This document shows positions 59,136 to 64,000 of a stretch of 64,000 nucleotides of DNA, piece by piece. A program made the translations under genes and the position numbers. The notes below the pieces were generated by a model. The model searched no databases and was not told the origin of the DNA. It was given only the letters and a program-made list of their open reading frames with translations. The stretch comes from Vibrio panuliri (GTDB taxonomy: Bacteria; Pseudomonadota; Gammaproteobacteria; Enterobacterales; Vibrionaceae): contig NZ_AP019654.1 in NCBI RefSeq assembly GCF_009938205.1, positions 434,001 to 498,000 on the forward strand, read 5' to 3'. Each line of letters starts with the position of its first letter. The stretch's first letter is position 1.

Positions 59136-60269
59136 TTACAGCTTCACTTGCAGCATCGCAGCAACGTTACGCGCGGTTAACTCGATGTTTTGTGCCGCTT
59201 CTACTAGCGCGGTTGGTAGGTCCACTGAGCGGTTAACTACAGCAAATACCGCATCGATACCGTGCTGATGCACCACACCACAATCTTGAGTTAGACAGCC
59301 AGCAATGCCGATTACCGGTACATTGTGTTTTTTCGCGGTGCGCGCGACACCAATCGGTGTTTTACCATGGATAGTTTGGCTATCGATACGACCTTCACCA
59401 GTGATAACGAGATCAGCATCAGCAACCACTTCTGATAGGTTGACCGCATCCATCACGATTTCGATGCCTGGGCGCAGTTCTGCGTTTAGCAGTCCCATTA
59501 ATGCTGCACCTAAACCACCTGCCGCGCCAGCACCAGGACGGTTTAGCACATCGTGACCCAATTGCTGTTTAATCACTGCCGCATAGTGAGCAAGGTTACT
59601 GTCTAGTTGCGCGACCATCTCTGGTGTTGCGCCTTTTTGCGGACCAAATACTTGTGATGCGCCTTTCTCACCGCATAGTGGGTTATCAACATCACACGCC
59701 ACTTCTAAGCGTACATTGGCTAGGCGAGGATCAAGGTCACTCATATCGATGGTGTGCAGTTTCGCCAATTCACCACCGCCAAAACCAAGTGATTGGCCTG
59801 ATTCATCAAGTAGGCGAATACCTAGCGCTTGCGCCATACCTAGACCGCCGTCGTTAGTCGCACTGCCGCCGATACCAACGATGATGTGCTCAACACCTTT
59901 ATCCAGTACTGCTTTGATTAGTTCACCAGTCCCTAGAGTGGTGGTGATCATCGGATTACGTTTCTCTGGCTCTACTAGGTGTAGACCGGATGCCGCCGCC
60001 ATTTCAATGATGGCCGTTTTACCATCACCCATTAGGCCGTAGAACCCAGTCACTGCTTGGCCTAGAGGACCTGTTACTGTATGTTCAATGATCTCACCGC
60101 CAGTCGCGTCAACCAGCGATTGAACCGTACCTTCGCCACCATCTGCCATCGGCAGTTTGATGTATTCGGCCTCTGGCAGGACTTGTTTGAATCCCTGCTC
60201 GATAGCAACTGCGACGTCCATCGCGCTAAGACTTTCTTTGTAAGAATCTGGAGCAATAACAATTTTCAT
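59136..60269 (-). CDS. glycerate 2-kinase (GarK/GlxK family)
   Basis: This family phosphorylates D-glycerate on C2 to 2-phosphoglycerate. The 377-residue protein has the starting motif MKIVIAPDSYKESLSA, PMADGGEGT, GIGGSATNDGG and LVITGEGRIDSQT; E. coli GarK and GlxK are 381 residues. GarK versus GlxK cannot be separated by sequence here. It lies 17 bases past the GntP-type permease gene and under the CdaR-type regulator upstream, which argues for use of glycerate or a sugar acid giving glycerate. Confidence 0.92.
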   Translation of the reverse strand: MKIVIAPDSYKESLSAMDVAVAIEQGFKQVLPEAEYIKLPMADGGEGTVQSLVDATGGEIIEHTVTGPLGQAVTGFYGLMGDGKTAIIEMAAASGLHLVEPEKRNPMITTTLGTGELIKAVLDKGVEHIIVGIGGSATNDGGLGMAQALGIRLLDESGQSLGFGGGELAKLHTIDMSDLDPRLANVRLEVACDVDNPLCGEKGASQVFGPQKGATPEMVAQLDSNLAHYAAVIKQQLGHDVLNRPGAGAAGGLGAALMGLLNAELRPGIEIVMDAVNLSEVVADADLVITGEGRIDSQTIHGKTPIGVARTAKKHNVPVIGIAGCLTQDCGVVHQHGIDAVFAVVNRSVDLPTALVEAAQNIELTARNVAAMLQVKL

Positions 60270-60286
60270 AGTGATACCTAAACGCC

Positions 60287-61552
60287 TTAAACAAATAAAC
60301 CAAATACGCCGAACATCATGGTAGAGACAAACGCGATCATTAGACCAACCGCTGACTCGTAAGGAATGAGCTTAAGACGCTCACGAATATCCATGTGAAC
60401 TGCACCACCTGTCGCGTGGAAGAAGCTGCCGTGAGGCATGTGATCAAGTACGGTTGCACCTGAGTGAATCATTGCCGCACCCGCTAGAGCTGGGACGCCA
60501 AGCTCCAAAATAGTGTGGCTAAATACGCTGGCTGCAACCGCAGTACCCGCTGTAGTTGACGCTGTTGCCAGCGACATCATTGCACCTGAGATTGGCGCTA
60601 GTAGGTAAGATGGCAAACCTGAAGCCGTCAGAATTTCAATCAATCCACCTTTCAAACCTGAGTTAGCAATAATGCCTGCAAGCGTACCAGTACCAAGAAG
60701 CATGACTGCAACCGGAGCCATACGGCTTAGACCCGAGACAGCAAAGTGGTTGGTATCATTAAAGCGCCCCATTACTACCGCACCAATGAAGCCACCAAGA
60801 GGTAGAGCAATTAGTGGGTCAACGTTAATTCCTGCAATTGGGCGAAGCGCAAGCAGTGCAATCGCCACAAGCGGTGCAACAATTGCGGCACCAAAGGTTG
60901 GTAGTTTGCTGTGATCAACAGACACGACTTCACTTTCGTGTACCATGCTGCCTTTATTGGTGAGACGCTTGGCAATGAAGTAAGCCAGTGCCAGACCAAA
61001 TAGACCAGGAATCACACCTGCAGCCATAACAGAAGTCAAAGGAACGTTAAATGCGTCAGCGGCTGCGATGGCATTTGGGTTTGGTGACATTACGTTACCC
61101 GCTTTACCACCACCGACCATGGCAAGAAGAATGGCTGTTTTAGAGATATTGGCACGCTGAGCAATCGCAAGCGCGATTGGAGAAACAGTAATAACCGCTA
61201 CGTCAACGAATACGCCAACTGCAGTCAAAATAAGAGTGGCTAGAGCAAGAGCAAGCAGCGCGCGAGTCTCGCCGACTTTCTTCACAATGGTTTCAGCAAT
61301 GGATGTGGCCGCTCCTGACTCAATCAGCACGCCTGCCAGAACACCTGCGGCTAGAATGCGCAGTACGGCGGTAACAATGCCTTGAGCACCGCCAATCATT
61401 AGCGATACCGTGTCAGTGAGCGAAACACCGCCAACAACACCACCAACAAGAGCACCGATAATCATACCGTATGCAGGTGGAACTTTTCGTAAGATTAGCG
61501 CGATGGCGACAACGAGTGCTGCTAGGGCGCCAAGAGTAGAGACTTCAGCCAT
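60287..61552 (-). CDS. GntP-family permease, likely for glycerate or a sugar acid
   Basis: The 421-residue protein has about 12 hydrophobic segments and the GntP-family pattern (GKAGNVMSPNPNAIAA and the HSGATVLDHMPHGSFFH block near the end). I start it at 61552 (MAEVSTLGAL) with GGAAA upstream; a TTG four codons earlier is less likely. Paired with glycerate kinase and CdaR it probably imports glycerate or a related sugar acid, not gluconate. Substrate is inferred from context only. Confidence 0.88.
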   Translation of the reverse strand: MAEVSTLGALAALVVAIALILRKVPPAYGMIIGALVGGVVGGVSLTDTVSLMIGGAQGIVTAVLRILAAGVLAGVLIESGAATSIAETIVKKVGETRALLALALATLILTAVGVFVDVAVITVSPIALAIAQRANISKTAILLAMVGGGKAGNVMSPNPNAIAAADAFNVPLTSVMAAGVIPGLFGLALAYFIAKRLTNKGSMVHESEVVSVDHSKLPTFGAAIVAPLVAIALLALRPIAGINVDPLIALPLGGFIGAVVMGRFNDTNHFAVSGLSRMAPVAVMLLGTGTLAGIIANSGLKGGLIEILTASGLPSYLLAPISGAMMSLATASTTAGTAVAASVFSHTILELGVPALAGAAMIHSGATVLDHMPHGSFFHATGGAVHMDIRERLKLIPYESAVGLMIAFVSTMMFGVFGLFV

Positions 61553-61587
61553 GGGTATTTCCAAAAAGAGGGTAAGAATAGTTTTGA

Positions 61588-61630
61588 GGGCACTATAGAC
61601 GTGCTACTTGCTAGCGTCTTTAGAGTGCCC
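61588..61630 (-). other. long interrupted hairpin in the permease leader
   Basis: GGGCACT/AGTGCCC form the outer stem and AGACG/CGTCT the inner stem, with a further CTA/TAG. The structure spans 43 bases and lies 36-78 bases before the permease start. It is not followed by a T run on the minus strand, so it does not look like a terminator for cdaR. A post-transcriptional or operator role is open. Confidence 0.5.
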
Positions 61631-61660
61631 GACAAATCTTATGGCTGAAATAACGATATT

Positions 61661-61678
61661 TTTGTGCATGTGCACAAA
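61661..61678. promoter_or_regulatory. palindrome, candidate CdaR operator
   Basis: TTTGTGCA-TG-TGCACAAA is an inverted repeat of 8-base perfect arms, just past the cdaR stop codon and 109 bases upstream of the permease start. It stands where an activator for the permease-kinase pair would bind. Assignment to the CdaR-type regulator is inferred from position. Confidence 0.55.
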
Positions 61679-61685
61679 TTCATAC

Positions 61686-62837
61686 TTAGTGATGAAAGAG
61701 GTTTAGAGCGAGATAGAGATGCAGCTTATCATCTAACTTATTGATATTTAATGATGTAATTTCCTCTATTCGCTCTAGTCGGTAGCGAAGAGTATTACGG
61801 TGAATATGCAGCTTTTGGCAAGTTTGATAAGCGTCACAATTCTGTACAAAATATTCTTTAAGGGTTTTTTCTAAGGTTTTTTTAGGGTCATTTTTTACTA
61901 GTAGATCAAACGGTTCTCTGAGTTGATCCGCTTTCCATGACTCTTCAAATAGACTACTTAAAAGGACGGGTAAGCGGTGATTTTGGTAAAAGAACACCTC
62001 ACCTTGATGCTCTTCCACTGAACTTAACGTCAATTTGGCGGTTTGATAAGATTTACTGAGTCCCTCTTCATCAGCAAAGTACTCACCTAAAGCGATGCGA
62101 ATCTTAAACTTGCCTAACTGGCGAACGCGTTTGAGTAGCTTTGTTACGCGTTTACGTTCTTTCTCAAGTGACCAGCCTTCATTGGTGAGTTCGATTGGTT
62201 TTAGTACCACGACTTCATTGGTTGAGACCGACAGTATGCCAACAAGGTTGTCGCGTTCAGGAAACTCTAATAGATGGACCAGTTGTTGTAAGTTGGCTAG
62301 CGACAATGGTGCGGAATGTTCATCAGGCATCACCTTTACGATTGCGGCGATACGTGGCTTGGTAAGGTCGAGCTCCAATCTTTCGGCAATCACTCGGATT
62401 TGACTGTCATTGACAGAGGCGCCTTGAATCAACTGCATGACTAACTCTTCTCGATGACGTTTATGCCATTCAACTTGAGACATCAGCTCAGCTTGTTCAA
62501 GGATCAGTTCGGCTGTCATTTTGACCAGTTCACCATACTGGTGCACATCGTCAGGTTCGCCAGAGATACCGATAACGCCAATCACCTGCTCGTGTGACAT
62601 GATCGGTAAGTTAATGCCCGGTTTTACGCCTTTCAAATGATCGGCCGTTGCTTGATCTATCGCGACCACACGTTGTTCGGCGATGGCAAGGATGGAACCC
62701 TCATGACGTTGGCGCAGACGTGAAGGATCGCCAGAAGCAATAATTCGACCAAACTCGTCCATGACATTGATGGAGTATGGAATGATCTTCATCGTTCGTT
62801 CGACAATTTGTCGAGCGATGGTTTCGTTTAATTGCAT
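61686..62837 (-). CDS. cdaR: sugar-diacid regulator of the CdaR family
   Basis: CdaR family activators control uptake and breakdown of D-glycerate, galactarate and glucarate in E. coli. The 383-residue protein (E. coli 385) has the N-terminal sugar-acid sensing domain (IVERTMKIIPYSINVMDEFGRIIASGD and the PIMSHEQVIGVIGISGEP block) and a C-terminal PucR-type helix-turn-helix (HIHRNTLRYRLERIEE). I place the start at 62837 (MQLNETIARQI). It precedes the permease and kinase genes in the same direction and is divergent from yacL across 162 bases. Confidence 0.92.
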   Translation of the reverse strand: MQLNETIARQIVERTMKIIPYSINVMDEFGRIIASGDPSRLRQRHEGSILAIAEQRVVAIDQATADHLKGVKPGINLPIMSHEQVIGVIGISGEPDDVHQYGELVKMTAELILEQAELMSQVEWHKRHREELVMQLIQGASVNDSQIRVIAERLELDLTKPRIAAIVKVMPDEHSAPLSLANLQQLVHLLEFPERDNLVGILSVSTNEVVVLKPIELTNEGWSLEKERKRVTKLLKRVRQLGKFKIRIALGEYFADEEGLSKSYQTAKLTLSSVEEHQGEVFFYQNHRLPVLLSSLFEESWKADQLREPFDLLVKNDPKKTLEKTLKEYFVQNCDAYQTCQKLHIHRNTLRYRLERIEEITSLNINKLDDKLHLYLALNLFHH

Positions 62838-62885
62838 TGATTGCCGCATTCAAAGGTAAAGAAACACAATATCATCGCTGATTTG

Positions 62886-62902
62886 TGGGAACAATATTCC
62901 CA
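62886..62902. other. inverted repeat in the cdaR-yacL promoter region
   Basis: TGGGAA-CAATA-TTCCCA, perfect 6-base arms with a 5-base spacer, 49 bases upstream of cdaR and 98 bases upstream of yacL. It differs from the palindrome at 61661-61678, so one regulator binding both is not obvious. Confidence 0.4.
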
Positions 62903-62999
62903 AGTTAATCGGAGAAAACAGATAAGACATAGCGAGAGCTTTGCTCTGGAGGGGATATCTGTCTATACTCTCGCGATTTTGACTAGCTGGACTGTGACG

Positions 63000-63371
63000 A
63001 TGGAATTTGAATTTATTCGCAATACGCTAATGGGTGAATACTACGTGAAGTGCAGTATGGGGCATGAAATAGTCGGCCGTTGGTTACAAGATGAAATTGG
63101 TAAAGATTGGCAAAAAATCGAGTGCGTTGAAGCGATCATTGAACAAGCTCTAGCCCATCCCCATGGTGAGCAGTTTCTCGAAGGTACTGAAATCAGTCTT
63201 GCGATTCATGGTGATGAAGTAGTGGTGCAGGAGAATGTACTGGCTCATGGTGAAGTGATGGATGCGGATAGTGAGTTTGATTTTTATGACAGCGAGAGTA
63301 CTGCCAGTTGCGGTATAGAAGACTTTGCCATCATGATTGAGCAGTGGAAACGCTTCCTATCGACTCGATAA
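63000..63371 (+). CDS. yacL: YacL-type protein (UPF0231 family)
   Basis: The 123-residue product is a small acidic protein of the UPF0231 family. It starts MEFEFIRNTLMGEY, then SMGHEIVGRWL, and ends in a segment with CGIEDFAIMIEQWKRF. Function is unknown; no signal peptide or membrane segment is seen. The longer frame from 62841 would run through the cdaR promoter region and lacks family support, so I place the start at 63000. In E. coli yacL is next to acnB; here the glycerate locus lies between them. Confidence 0.88.
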   Translation: MEFEFIRNTLMGEYYVKCSMGHEIVGRWLQDEIGKDWQKIECVEAIIEQALAHPHGEQFLEGTEISLAIHGDEVVVQENVLAHGEVMDADSEFDFYDSESTASCGIEDFAIMIEQWKRFLSTR

Positions 63372-63414
63372 GCTGAGTTCTGATAAAACACTCAAAATTT
63401 GCTTTATATTTGTG

Positions 63415-63446
63415 AAAAGGCGCACCAGATTGGTGCGCCTTTTTTG
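63415..63446 (+). terminator. terminator of yacL
   Basis: AAGGCGCACC and GGTGCGCCTT pair over a 5-base loop and are followed by TTTTTGAG. It lies 44 bases past the stop. The stem itself is also a near-consensus NtrC site (see next entry). Confidence 0.9.
63421..63437. promoter_or_regulatory. candidate NtrC enhancer site upstream of glnK
   Basis: CGCACC-AGATT-GGTGCG matches the NtrC consensus TGCACC-N5-GGTGCA in all but the outermost base of each arm. It is about 64-80 bases upstream of a sigma54-like promoter, the normal enhancer position. The same bases form the yacL terminator stem. Confidence 0.6.
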
Positions 63447-63500
63447 AGTTTGATAACGTGTTTGTTTGTTAAGTATTTATTAATCAATGGTTTAAATAGT

Positions 63501-63516
63501 TGGCACGTCACTTGGA
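63501..63516 (+). promoter_or_regulatory. sigma54-like promoter of glnK-amtB
   Basis: TGGCAC-N5-TTGGA fits the sigma54 -24/-12 pattern TGGCAC-N5-TTGCA except for G in place of C in the -12 element. It is 41 bases before the glnK start. Confidence 0.55.
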
Positions 63517-63520
63517 TTAA

Positions 63521-63895
<375 letters not shown>

Positions 63896-63918
63896 AACTC
63901 AAGGATTGGAGAATACTC

Positions 63919-64000
63919 ATGGAATTATCATTAACGGTAGCGGAACTGCGTTACGCCCTCGACACTTTTTTCTTTCTCATTTCAGGCGCGCTGGTGATGT
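63919..64000 (+). CDS. amtB: ammonium transporter AmtB, N-terminal fragment
   Basis: The frame runs off the right edge; 27 codons are present (MELSLTVAELRYALDTFFFL then hydrophobic). GGAG precedes the ATG by 7-10 bases. The hydrophobic beginning and the position 23 bases downstream of glnK identify it as amtB. The domain-defining residues lie outside the window. Confidence 0.85.
   Translation, partial: MELSLTVAELRYALDTFFFLISGALVM

Noticed and set aside
62841..62999. N-terminal extension of yacL to 62841
   Set aside because: It runs through the cdaR promoter region and has no likeness to the UPF0231 family, which begins near MEFEFIR.

Overview
The window is a stretch of gammaproteobacterial chromosome, almost certainly from a Vibrio. 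The protein set is that of the enteric/Vibrio core, with close relatives of SurA, LptD, PdhR-AceEF-Lpd, DksA and AcnB. The decisive marker is a TetR-type regulator of the LuxR/HapR/SmcR quorum-sensing family lying between lpdA and hpt, the usual Vibrio position. I cannot name the species. Coding density is high. I see no tRNA or rRNA gene, no insertion sequence, no prophage and no CRISPR array.

Layout. 1-4213: pdxA (partial), surA and lptD on the minus strand, an outer-membrane biogenesis cluster, with djlA divergent. 5236-8572: ridA, pyrIB with an intact pyrL leader peptide and attenuator, and argF with ARG-box-like sites; the two carbamoyl-phosphate-consuming enzymes sit side by side. 8603-15366: a PIN-PhoH ATPase, a 650-bp gap, then rapA, rluA and a 2-hydroxyacid dehydrogenase. 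15436-22920: pepA, holC and valS on the minus strand, divergent from lptFG (LPS export permease). 22976-25534: a 40-residue lipoprotein, nadC, ampD, a heptanucleotide repeat array and fldB. 25689-29159: xerD, dsbC and recJ. 29377-36678: pdhR with two perfect PdhR operators, then aceE, aceF and lpdA. 36795-38337: the quorum-sensing regulator and hpt. 38414-42897: carbonic anhydrase divergent from a SulP permease, then an ABC exporter (yadGH). 43046-48967: dksA, gluQ, pcnB, folK, panB and panC plus sfsA, all minus. 49029-59046: hrpB, mrcB, a patatin-like autotransporter and acnB. 59136-62837: a glycerate locus (kinase, GntP-type permease, CdaR-type activator). 63000-64000: yacL and glnK-amtB (partial).

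How the genes work together. Three systems make or export envelope components: SurA/LptD with LptFG, PBP1b, and AmpD for peptidoglycan recycling. Pyruvate dehydrogenase and AcnB feed central carbon flow. PdhR sites, the pyrimidine attenuator, ARG boxes, a sigma54/NtrC arrangement at glnK and a palindrome in the CdaR-type locus show that much local regulation is readable in the DNA.

I did not find a new multi-gene system. The observations most worth checking are a terminator stem upstream of glnK that is also a near-consensus NtrC site, a perfect palindrome that may be the operator of the glycerate permease/kinase genes, the repeat array abutting ampD, a short ORF overlapping the rapA start, the small lipoprotein gene, and the patatin autotransporter between mrcB and acnB. 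Start codons were reassigned in many genes on the basis of Shine-Dalgarno position and family length; each such choice is stated.
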